Positions 26,646 to 34,393 of a stretch of DNA of 64,000 bases are shown in pieces. Below the pieces are notes generated by a model, which was not told the DNA's origin, ran no database searches, and was given only the letters and a program-made list of their open reading frames with translations. The stretch is from CAYRNR01 sp964425605. GTDB taxonomy: Bacteria > Myxococcota_A > UBA796 > UBA9615 > CAYRNR01. Location of the stretch: positions 1 to 64,000 of the forward strand of contig CAYRNR010000011.1 of assembly GCA_964425605.1 (NCBI GenBank). The letters are read 5' to 3'. Position 1 is the stretch's first letter, and each line of letters begins with the position of its first letter. A program made the position numbers and the translations under genes.

Positions 26646-28477
26646 TGCGCGTCCTCCTGGCCGGTGAGACACCCCGGGAACCAGTCGCGCTGGGTGATTC
26701 GCTGCTCCGGGGTCGAGGTCTCGGCCAGGTAGATGGGGGCCACCTCCAGCAGGTGGGCGCCGCCCTCGCCGGCCTGTTCGCACAGCCAGTGAGACCACCT
26801 GTGGCTCGCGGACGGGTCGTCCAGCCGCACCAGGAGCACGGTCCCGGAGTCCTCCACGAGGTACTCACGGATCAGGGTGATCCCGGGGAACGCCAGGGCA
26901 CGGAGCGGCTGGGCGGGCGGGGCATCCTCGGGCGAGAGGCTGGCGTCCACGGGCGCGTGCCTCCACGCCATGGCGTCGCGCACGGCCACGACGGTCTCCG
27001 GGGTACCGTCCACCGTCAGGTAGAGCAGCCCGTCGTCCTTCACCGCGATGGAGTCCGGGACCGTGAGCCGGTGCTCGAGGAACAGCGACCGGATGGCGAC
27101 CGACGATCCATCCCACGTGGCGTCACTCCGCTGGACGACGACCGCGTCGAACCAGCGGTCCCGGTCCCCCGCGTCTCGATGGATGTCGTGGGAGACCAGG
27201 CGATGCAGCGACAGGTCCGACGAGCCGTCGAAGTACACGCGCCGCTCTCGCAGGACACATCCCGCGAGCAGCCCCACCAGGGACACCGCGACCGCAACGA
27301 GGGCGATTCCCCGGGGCCACCGCCCCCCCCGGCCGGCCAGGTCCAGCAGCCCGCCGACGGACAACGACGTCGCCAGGCCCGCCTGGAGGGCCAGCACCGG
27401 CAGGACGACCCGCCAGTGGTTGATCTGGAGGTAGCCGATCAGGTGTCCGACCACGAACAGGCTGAGCACCGTCGCCAGGGACCAGCAGGCCAGGACCACG
27501 GTGGCCGTGCTGCGTCGCCAGATGCCCCAGAACACCACCACGACCGGCGAGAGCGCGAGCAGGAGCCCGGCTGGGCTGGGTTCCAGCTCGCGGAACGCGC
27601 GGAACGCGGTGTGCAGCACCGACTCGTGGGTGGCCGCGGCGGTGGATGTGACGGCCTCGGTGAAGAGCGCCGCGCCGACCTGTTCGTCGCTCAGCACGTT
27701 CAGCACGTGGATCCCCTCGGGGATCGACAGGACGACGCCGACACCGAGGCTCGTGAGCACGAGCCGGCGACGCCCCTCGCGCCAGATCCAGACGACCAGC
27801 AGCGCGATCCCGGGGACGTAGGCGAGGCCGAAGGGGTGGAGCATCAGCGCCACCGGCAGCAGGCCGATCGCCACGAGCAGCCAGCGCCTGCGCCCCCCCA
27901 AGACCACCATGGCCACGGCGACGGTGATCCAGGCGCCGACGTCCGGCATCAGGTAGCCCTGCTCCGCCCTCCCCAGGGTGCCGAACGGATCACCCAGGAA
28001 CCCGACGGCCAGCGCCGCGACGATGGCACCGGCGCGGGCTGGCCAGTCTCGCTGCCACGCGCGGCCGGCCGTCGACGGGAGCCTCCGGCCCAGGGGCCAG
28101 CGCAGCGCGACGTAGAGGAGGATGGCGAGCGTCGCCTGGAGGAACATCCGGCGAGCGAGCACCCCCTCGAGAGACGGCGCCCCCGTCACGAACAGGAGCC
28201 CCGTCCAGGCGAAGGCCGGGCCGAACTGCGGCGCCCACGGGGTCAACGTCGGCCAGATACCGTCGAGTCCCAGGGGGAACGTGCTGTCGGGGCTGGCGTC
28301 GGGCCACAGCAGCAACAACGCCTGGAAGTAGGGGGCGACGATGTCACCGGTGACCTGAGCCCGCGGCATCTCGTGCGCGCGCAGGACCCAGCCCGCGACC
28401 AAAAGCGCGACGAGGATTCCCCCGTCGAGCAGAACGGTCCGCCATCGTTCGCGGACGAGACCCGCCAGCGCCCTCAA
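26642..28477 (-). CDS. GT-C-like polytopic membrane protein (pair member A)
   Basis: The protein is 611 aa from TTG 28477, which overlaps the upstream stop as TTGA and has GAGGTG about seven bases before it. The much longer frame above is out of frame with the real upstream gene and was dropped. It has about ten hydrophobic segments. An early loop carries MPRAQVTGDIVAPYF, and a central block reads DPFGTLGRAEQGYL, then LMLHPFGLAYVPG. A C-terminal soluble part of about 190 aa follows the last helix (starting near RVYFDGSSDL). It is a clear paralogue of the next gene. It resembles GT-C glycosyltransferases in layout only; no catalytic motif can be assigned with certainty. Confidence 0.68.
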   Translation of the reverse strand: MRALAGLVRERWRTVLLDGGILVALLVAGWVLRAHEMPRAQVTGDIVAPYFQALLLLWPDASPDSTFPLGLDGIWPTLTPWAPQFGPAFAWTGLLFVTGAPSLEGVLARRMFLQATLAILLYVALRWPLGRRLPSTAGRAWQRDWPARAGAIVAALAVGFLGDPFGTLGRAEQGYLMPDVGAWITVAVAMVVLGGRRRWLLVAIGLLPVALMLHPFGLAYVPGIALLVVWIWREGRRRLVLTSLGVGVVLSIPEGIHVLNVLSDEQVGAALFTEAVTSTAAATHESVLHTAFRAFRELEPSPAGLLLALSPVVVVFWGIWRRSTATVVLACWSLATVLSLFVVGHLIGYLQINHWRVVLPVLALQAGLATSLSVGGLLDLAGRGGRWPRGIALVAVAVSLVGLLAGCVLRERRVYFDGSSDLSLHRLVSHDIHRDAGDRDRWFDAVVVQRSDATWDGSSVAIRSLFLEHRLTVPDSIAVKDDGLLYLTVDGTPETVVAVRDAMAWRHAPVDASLSPEDAPPAQPLRALAFPGITLIREYLVEDSGTVLLVRLDDPSASHRWSHWLCEQAGEGGAHLLEVAPIYLAETSTPEQRITQRDWFPGCLTGQEDAQ

Positions 28478-30405
28478 CGACCCACCTCTGCGACGGCGGT
28501 CGCCGTCGAGGCGCGGCCCTCCGGGGTTCCGGACTGCGCGGTCTCGATGTGTAGATCGAGCATCGAGGCGTCGAACCACCGCCACCACTTCTTGTACGAG
28601 AGCCCCGGCATGGTCAGGGGCATCACGTGGTTCGAATCGAGCATCAAGCGCGTGGTCCCGGTGGGGAATCGACTGTACAGCCACGCGGTCCAGGCGCGCG
28701 AGGACGCCGGCTCCGGCAGGCGCACGAGCAGCAGGGAGTAACTGGGATTGACCACGTACCACCCCACCAGGTGGACGGTGGCGGGCGACCGGCCGGCGAC
28801 GGCCGGACCCGACGCGCCCATCCCGGAGTCCGTGCGCTCCCACCCCCGCAGGGCGGACTCTTCCCAGCCCATGGTGGCCAGGATCCCGTCGATGGCCGGG
28901 GTCGGTCCGTTGACGGCCAGATAGAGCATCCCGTCGGGCCGGAAGACACCGCGCGGCTGATCGGCCAGCCGCTGCTCGATGTAGATCGCGGGGGTGAAGG
29001 CCCACGAGAACGGATGCGCGTCGTAGCCGAGCACGACGGCGTCGAACCAGCGGCTCGACGTCCCGGCGTCCTCCTGGATCACCTGCGCCATCCAGCGATG
29101 GAGATCCAGATCACCGCTGCCCAGGGGGAATCGCCAGGACCGCGCGTGCATGGCCGCGCCGGTGAGGGCCACCAGGACGAGGACCATCACCGACCTCCCG
29201 ATCACGCGGGCCACCGGGTCGAGGTGCGAGACGAACCGGATCCTCGCCGCGAGGAGGGACACGGCCAGGCCCAGGGTCAGCGCCAGCCCGGGCAACGGGA
29301 TTCGCCAGTGGTAGCCGTGGTGCAGGCCCGTGACGAAGGCCAGGGCCAGCAGGCCGAGGGCTGCGGCCGAGGCCCACAGGGCGAGGGACGCCATCCCCGA
29401 CCTCGACCGCCCCTGGCCGACGCTCCGCCGGGCGATCCAGGTCCACCCGATCACGAACAGCGGCGCCAGGAACAGCAGTATCCCGAGGGGGAACGGCTGC
29501 TGGCTGGCGAAGGCCTCCGCCGCGGTGGTCAGGATTCCCGTCGGCGCCTGGAAGTAGGTGCTGACGTAACCGAGCGTCTCCGAGAAGCGGCCGCCATCGG
29601 GCTCCCCGCGGGCCAGGATCGCCAGGTGGACGATCTCGGGGATCGCGCTCACCGCGCCGACCGCGAGCCCCGCCATCGCGACGTTCTTGCGGCCCTGACG
29701 CCACACGTACACCGCCAGGATCAGGACTCCGGGCACGTAGCAGGCGGCGAGGGGGTGCATCATGATCGCCCAGGGCAGGACCCCCACGCTGACCAGGAAC
29801 CACCACGGCCGACGCCCCACCAGGACCATCGCCGCGGCCGCGGCGACGACCATGCACAGGTCCGGCGCCAGGTAGGTCTGATCGCCCTTGCCGAGGGTGC
29901 CGAACGGCTCCCCGCCGAATCCGACGGCCATCGCAGCGGCCCACGCGCCGAGCCGGGCAGGCCAGACACCCGACGGGGCGCGGGCCTGCCTCGGCGGCTG
30001 GAGCGCGACGCGCATGGACAGGTACACGAGCACGACGCCCAGCGCCTGCAACACGTACCGCCGCGCGAACGCCTCGTGCAGCGTGGACGCGCCCGCGACG
30101 AACGGAGCGTACCCCCACACCAGCGCCGGCCCGAACTGGCTCACCCACGGCGCGGACGCGGGCCACAGGGTCTTGACCAGCCCCTCCTCGGCCTCGCCAC
30201 GCAACAGGAGGTCGCAGTCGGTCAGCCACGCCACGGCCCGCATGAACGGATCCACGGCGTCGAAGTGGAGTGAGATCTCGGACAACCCCTGCAACCGGAG
30301 GAAGACCGAGGCGACCAGCAGCGCGACACAGATCGCGCCGTCGATGAGCCACTTCGACCCCGTGGATCGCACGCTGGAGAGTATGTCCGAGCGATTCAGA
30401 GACAT
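28474..30405 (-). CDS. GT-C-like polytopic membrane protein (pair member B), first gene of the run
   Basis: The protein is 643 aa from ATG 30405; the preceding 46 codons lie in the divergent promoter region. Membrane topology and landmarks match member A: EPFGTLGKGDQTYLAPD, IMMHPLAACYVPG, a WRIPLPGLA helix pair where A has WRVVLPVLA, and a soluble end with DLDLHRWMAQVIQEDAG that matches SDLSLHRLVSHDIHRDAG in A. An early outside loop contains HFDAVDPF, with acids that could serve as the catalytic base. It opens the ten-gene leftward run and is divergent from the methyltransferase gene with 123 bp between starts. A glycosyltransferase role is inference. Confidence 0.7.
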   Translation of the reverse strand: MSLNRSDILSSVRSTGSKWLIDGAICVALLVASVFLRLQGLSEISLHFDAVDPFMRAVAWLTDCDLLLRGEAEEGLVKTLWPASAPWVSQFGPALVWGYAPFVAGASTLHEAFARRYVLQALGVVLVYLSMRVALQPPRQARAPSGVWPARLGAWAAAMAVGFGGEPFGTLGKGDQTYLAPDLCMVVAAAAAMVLVGRRPWWFLVSVGVLPWAIMMHPLAACYVPGVLILAVYVWRQGRKNVAMAGLAVGAVSAIPEIVHLAILARGEPDGGRFSETLGYVSTYFQAPTGILTTAAEAFASQQPFPLGILLFLAPLFVIGWTWIARRSVGQGRSRSGMASLALWASAAALGLLALAFVTGLHHGYHWRIPLPGLALTLGLAVSLLAARIRFVSHLDPVARVIGRSVMVLVLVALTGAAMHARSWRFPLGSGDLDLHRWMAQVIQEDAGTSSRWFDAVVLGYDAHPFSWAFTPAIYIEQRLADQPRGVFRPDGMLYLAVNGPTPAIDGILATMGWEESALRGWERTDSGMGASGPAVAGRSPATVHLVGWYVVNPSYSLLLVRLPEPASSRAWTAWLYSRFPTGTTRLMLDSNHVMPLTMPGLSYKKWWRWFDASMLDLHIETAQSGTPEGRASTATAVAEVGR

Positions 30406-30451
30406 GTGCCAGACCAGTTCGCGATCGTACCCTACGCGGGGGCGGACCGCA

Positions 30452-30480
30452 TAGCACGCCCCCCGCGAGTTGGCTACAAT
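30452..30480 (+). promoter_or_regulatory. Possible promoter for the methyltransferase gene
   Basis: A good -10 hexamer TACAAT (30475-30480) lies in the 123-bp divergent region, about 48 bases before ATG 30529. The matching -35 position (TAGCAC, 30452-30457) is poor, with 17 bases between. The opposite strand has only a weak TACGAT for the leftward genes. Confidence 0.35.
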
Positions 30481-30528
30481 GCTGCACCCGCTACGAACGG
30501 GTGACGTGGAACCCCAGCGAGGCACCGG

Positions 30529-31554
30529 ATGCACCGAGATCACCTACCCCTCCTCGCCTGCCCCCGGTGCCGTGGGACGCTGGATATCATCTCGGTCAGG
30601 GAAGAGGACCGGTACTTCGCCGGCGAGATCCTCCACGGCGTGCTCGGCTGCGGCTGTGGCGGCCGGTTCGACGTGGTGGACGGTGTCGCGGTCTTCGAGT
30701 CCGGGACGACCGGCCGCGCCCGGGCAGGCGCCGGGATGGACCCGGACGCCCGGGAGAACAAGGAGATCTGGGACTACGTCTGGTCGAAGCTGGGCCAGTC
30801 CCACGAGAGCTACTTCTGTTCGGAGGCCTTCTTCGAGCAGGAGGTGCTGTTGCCCCCCTCGGCATTCCAGGGAAGAAGGGTGCTGGAGGTGGGCATCGCG
30901 ATGGGCAAGAACATCCCGTTCCTGCTCAAGCGCGAGCCGTCGATGCTGGTGGGGCTGGACATCACCGACCAGCTCTTCGACACGTACCGGCGGTTCGCGA
31001 GCTCGCGGCGGCTCAGCCTCGTGCTCGCCGACGTCAAGAGCCTGCCCCTCGCGTCCGGTGCGTTCGATCTGGTCATCGCGTCGCGCATCCTCCACCACAT
31101 CCCGGACATGCCCCGGCGGTTCGCGGATCTCGCCGATCTGCTGGCCGAAGACGGGGTGTGCACGTCGGTCATCTACGGCAAGAGCGACACCGCGCGTGCA
31201 GTCCGCCTGCTGGGTACCGCCCTGTCCAGGTTGTTCACCCTGGACCAGCTGTTCCACCTCTCCTCGATCCCGAGCTGGGCCCTCTACGCCGCGATCCACG
31301 GGATCTACGGCCCCTTCGGGGACACGTCCATCGGCCGCCGCCTGCTCCCGCTGCGCGACGGCATGCGCTACTGGTCCAAGTTCGACCGGGAGTGGCTGTG
31401 GAAGGCCGTGGTGTTCGACATCCTGGCGTCGGCACCCGTGACCACCTATACATCGGAGAACGAGCTCCGGGAGCTGCTGGATGGGCTGAGCGTCTCCCGC
31501 TACGAGTACGTGGCCCAGTTCGGCGCCATGTGGAACCTGACGTTGCACAGATAG
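30529..31554 (+). CDS. SAM-dependent methyltransferase with Trm112-like zinc ribbon
   Basis: The protein is 341 aa. The first 60 residues look like a Trm112/YcaR-type zinc-binding fold: CPRC near 11-14 and CGCG near 41-44, then GRFDVVDGVAVF. A class I methyltransferase domain follows, with motif I as VLEVGIAMGKN, an acid after the second strand (LVGLDIT), ADVKSLPLASGAFD, and IASRILHHIPD as the post-motif. This is the Methyltransf_11 arrangement, often found methylating small molecules, sugars or lipids. A GAGG sequence precedes the ATG by seven bases. It heads a three-gene plus-strand group, with 16 bases to the radical SAM gene. The substrate is unknown. Confidence 0.85.
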   Translation: MHRDHLPLLACPRCRGTLDIISVREEDRYFAGEILHGVLGCGCGGRFDVVDGVAVFESGTTGRARAGAGMDPDARENKEIWDYVWSKLGQSHESYFCSEAFFEQEVLLPPSAFQGRRVLEVGIAMGKNIPFLLKREPSMLVGLDITDQLFDTYRRFASSRRLSLVLADVKSLPLASGAFDLVIASRILHHIPDMPRRFADLADLLAEDGVCTSVIYGKSDTARAVRLLGTALSRLFTLDQLFHLSSIPSWALYAAIHGIYGPFGDTSIGRRLLPLRDGMRYWSKFDREWLWKAVVFDILASAPVTTYTSENELRELLDGLSVSRYEYVAQFGAMWNLTLHR

Positions 31555-31570
31555 GATCGAGAGGAGCGAC

Positions 31571-32584
31571 ATGATCGGGCGGCTGATCCGCGGCAACGTC
31601 AAGAAGCTGCAGAACCTGCCCAACACCTGGCTGGGAGGCAAGTCGCTGGGCGTCGTCCACCTCACGCGCGGGCGCGCACCCCTCCCGCCCATGTACGTCG
31701 AGCTCGCGCTGACCTATCGCTGCAACCTCACCTGCGCCTACTGCTATCAGGCCTCCTCGAGACGGACGAGCTACCCCGACATGACCCTGGACGACATCCG
31801 GGCCATCGACGCCAACCTGAGCAGCTCGTTCCGCATCCGCCCCAGGCTCTACCTGTTCGGGGGGGAGCCGACCCTCAACGGGGAGTTCGGCGAGATCCTC
31901 GGCTACCTCGACCGGCGGGGCTACCGGCTCTCGATGACCACCAACGGGACGCTCCTGGGTCCCCACCTGGATCTCCTGGCCCGCTGCAGGCGCATCGACA
32001 ACCTGGTGGTCTCGTTGAATGCCGGCAACCTCGAAGGGGCCCCTCGAGTCGTGCGCGATCTCACCGCGCGGATGCGCTCTGGCTCCTCCGTGTCGGTGAA
32101 CTGCCCGGCCGATCTGGCGACCGAGACGGGGCGCCCCCTCGTGGACCTGGTCCGCATCGTCGACGACTGCGGAGCCAAGTTCGTCAGCGTCCAGCATTCC
32201 CAGTCCGTCTTCATGGACAAGCAAGCGGTGGACGCCGCGAAGCAGGTCGCCCAGATCCGGGAGACCGCCCGTGAGAGCTTCCGCACGCCGGTCACCTTCT
32301 TCCCCGACATCCGCGACGCGGATCTGGAGGCGTACTACACGGACACCTCCTTCCCCCGCTCCACGCGGTCGTGCGTCCTGCCGTGGTTCGACGTGTTCGT
32401 GCGACCCAACGGCGACGTGGTGCCCTGCGACGAGATGGACGTGGTGATGGGCAACGTGAGACAGGAGAAGATGAGCGCGATCTGGAACAACGCGCGGTAC
32501 AGGGCCTTCCGGCGGGGCATCCACAAGCGGGGCCTCACCCACGGCATCTGCCAGCGATGTTGCCATCGCCAGTACTATGGATGA
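31571..32584 (+). CDS. Radical SAM/SPASM (twitch-like) protein
   Basis: The protein is 337 aa from ATG 31571, with a GAGGAG ribosome-binding site seven bases upstream. The SAM cluster motif is C51-x3-C55-x2-C58 (CNLTCAYCYQ). The GGE motif reads LFGGEP, the usual serine-containing strand MTTNGTLL follows, and a C-terminal auxiliary cluster region has SCVLPWF, DVVPCDEM and CQRCCHRQ. It lacks the TPR tail and the VDHLL head of the four SPASM-TPR proteins, so it belongs to a different subgroup. Such enzymes often modify peptides or sugars (dehydrogenation, epimerisation). The carbamoyltransferase gene follows after 75 bases. Confidence 0.83.
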   Translation: MIGRLIRGNVKKLQNLPNTWLGGKSLGVVHLTRGRAPLPPMYVELALTYRCNLTCAYCYQASSRRTSYPDMTLDDIRAIDANLSSSFRIRPRLYLFGGEPTLNGEFGEILGYLDRRGYRLSMTTNGTLLGPHLDLLARCRRIDNLVVSLNAGNLEGAPRVVRDLTARMRSGSSVSVNCPADLATETGRPLVDLVRIVDDCGAKFVSVQHSQSVFMDKQAVDAAKQVAQIRETARESFRTPVTFFPDIRDADLEAYYTDTSFPRSTRSCVLPWFDVFVRPNGDVVPCDEMDVVMGNVRQEKMSAIWNNARYRAFRRGIHKRGLTHGICQRCCHRQYYG

Positions 32585-32617
32585 TCCGGCAGCAGGCGGG
32601 CACACACTGGACGGCGA

Positions 32618-32623
32618 TATACT
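32618..32623 (+). promoter_or_regulatory. Possible -10 element before the carbamoyltransferase
   Basis: TATACT stands 37 bases before ATG 32660 in a 75-bp gap that is less GC-rich than its surroundings. No fitting -35 hexamer is seen, so this is only a weak candidate for an internal promoter. Confidence 0.25.
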
Positions 32624-32659
32624 AGGTTCCAACTCTTTGAGCGGGAGAACTCTCCAGGA

Positions 32660-34381
32660 ATGCTGATTCTAGGCCTGTGCTGCTACCACCACGACTCGTC
32701 GGCCTGCTTGATCGACGACGGGAAGCTGGTCACCTACATCGAAGAAGAGCGGCTCAGCCGCGAAAAGCACACCTCGGCCTTCCCCGCCCTGGCCATCCGC
32801 CGCTGCCTGGAAGAGGCAGGGGCGACCATCGGCGACGTGGATCGCGCGGCCTACTTCTGGGTGCCCTGGAAGGGGGTCGGCCGCCGGCTCATGAACCTGA
32901 AGCTGTGGGTGCCGCGGACGATTCGCCGTAAGCAGGGGCGCTACGACCGCTTCGGCAAGATGGCGCAGGTGCCCCTGCAGCTGCGCCGCGAGCTGGGATA
33001 CCGAGGCCGGTTCCACTTCATCGACCACTACCTGGCCCACGCCGCGGCCAGCTACTTCCTCTCCCCCTACGACGGCGCCGCGACGCTGATCCTCGACGGC
33101 AACGGCGAGGTCCACACCAGCTGGGCAGGCGCGGGGATCGGGAGCCGCCTGGACGAGGCCTACCGGCACCACTTCCCCAACTCGCTGGGGCGCGTGTACG
33201 GCTTCACCACCGACTACCTGGGCTACCAGGAGCACTCGGAAGAGGGCAAGGTCATGGCCATGGCGGCCATGGGCGATCCCGATCGCTACATGGACCGCTT
33301 CCGCAAGATCGTCCAGCTGCGGCCCGAGGGCCGGTTCCAGGTGGAACCCGGCTACTTCAACCACCACATCGAGCACCGCGTCCTGACGACCCAGCGGTTC
33401 CTCGACGAGTTCGGGCCCCGGCGCCATCGGTCCGCACCCCTGGAGCAGCGCCACTACGACATCGCTGCAGCGCTCCAGCGCGTGACCGAGGAGGCGGTGC
33501 TGCACCAGTGCCGTCACCTCGCCCAGAGCACGGGGCAGCGCTATCTGTGTCTCGGCGGCGGTGTCGCCCTGAACTGCGCCATGAACGGACGCATCGCCGC
33601 GGAAGGGCTGTTCGAAGAGGTGTTCATCCCGCCCCCGGCCGGGGATGCCGGCGCGGCGCTCGGCGCGGCGCTGTACGTACACCACGAGATGCTCGGTGGG
33701 CGACGGACCGATCCGCTGCTACACGCCTACTGGGGGCCCAGCTACGATTCAGCCGCCTGCCAGCGGGCGGTGGCGCAACGACGGATTCCCTACCGCGTCT
33801 CCGAGGACCCCTGCGCCGATGCAGCGAGGTGGATCGCCGACGGGAAGGTCGTGGGTTGGTTCCAGGGAGGGATGGAGATGGGACCCCGGGCCCTGGGGGC
33901 CCGCAGCATCGTGGCGGACCCGCGGGATCCGAAGTCATGTGATCGCATCAACGCCAAGGTGAAGAACCGAGAGGTCTACCAGCCGTTCGCCCCGGCCGTG
34001 CTCGAGGAGCGCTGCAACGAGGTGTTCGACAGCTCCCAGCCCTCCCCCTTCATGCTGATGGCGTTCCAGGCCCAGCCCGACGCGCGGGAGCGCATCCCCG
34101 CGGTGTGCCACCTGGACGGCTCGGGCCGCGTCCAGTCGGTGGGCGAGCACGCGAACCCGCGCTACCGCCGCCTCATCGAGGAGTTCGACAACCTGACCGG
34201 GGTCCCCGTGGTGCTGAACACGTCGTTCAACCGGCGCGGCGAGCCCATCGTCTGTTCTCCGGTACACGCCCTGGACTGCTTCCTGGAGAGCGAGATGGAC
34301 GCCCTGGTGCTGGAGGACGTCCTGCTGATCAAGAACGAGAACGGCAAGGTCGTCGCCGAGGATCGGGACGCGAAGAGCTGA
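32660..34381 (+). CDS. Carbamoyltransferase, NodU/CmcH/TobZ family
   Basis: The protein is 573 aa. The N-terminal Kae1-like domain begins ILGLCCYHHDSSACLI, the family start in which the histidine and aspartate help bind the metal and carbamoyl adenylate. HYLAHAAASYFLSPYD, SEEGKVMAMAAMGD, LCLGGGVALNCAMNG and PPAGDAGAALGAAL follow. The C-terminal YrdC-like-associated part has MGPRALGARSIVADPRD and VVLNTSFNRRGEP. These enzymes transfer a carbamoyl group from carbamoyl phosphate through a carbamoyl-AMP to a hydroxyl, typically on sugars of nodulation factors or antibiotics. With the methyltransferase and radical SAM genes just upstream, tailoring of a sugar-containing product is the likely use. 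It converges on the gene ending at 34394 with 12 bases between. Confidence 0.93.
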   Translation: MLILGLCCYHHDSSACLIDDGKLVTYIEEERLSREKHTSAFPALAIRRCLEEAGATIGDVDRAAYFWVPWKGVGRRLMNLKLWVPRTIRRKQGRYDRFGKMAQVPLQLRRELGYRGRFHFIDHYLAHAAASYFLSPYDGAATLILDGNGEVHTSWAGAGIGSRLDEAYRHHFPNSLGRVYGFTTDYLGYQEHSEEGKVMAMAAMGDPDRYMDRFRKIVQLRPEGRFQVEPGYFNHHIEHRVLTTQRFLDEFGPRRHRSAPLEQRHYDIAAALQRVTEEAVLHQCRHLAQSTGQRYLCLGGGVALNCAMNGRIAAEGLFEEVFIPPPAGDAGAALGAALYVHHEMLGGRRTDPLLHAYWGPSYDSAACQRAVAQRRIPYRVSEDPCADAARWIADGKVVGWFQGGMEMGPRALGARSIVADPRDPKSCDRINAKVKNREVYQPFAPAVLEERCNEVFDSSQPSPFMLMAFQAQPDARERIPAVCHLDGSGRVQSVGEHANPRYRRLIEEFDNLTGVPVVLNTSFNRRGEPIVCSPVHALDCFLESEMDALVLEDVLLIKNENGKVVAEDRDAKS

Positions 34382-34393
34382 TCCCCCGCGGGT

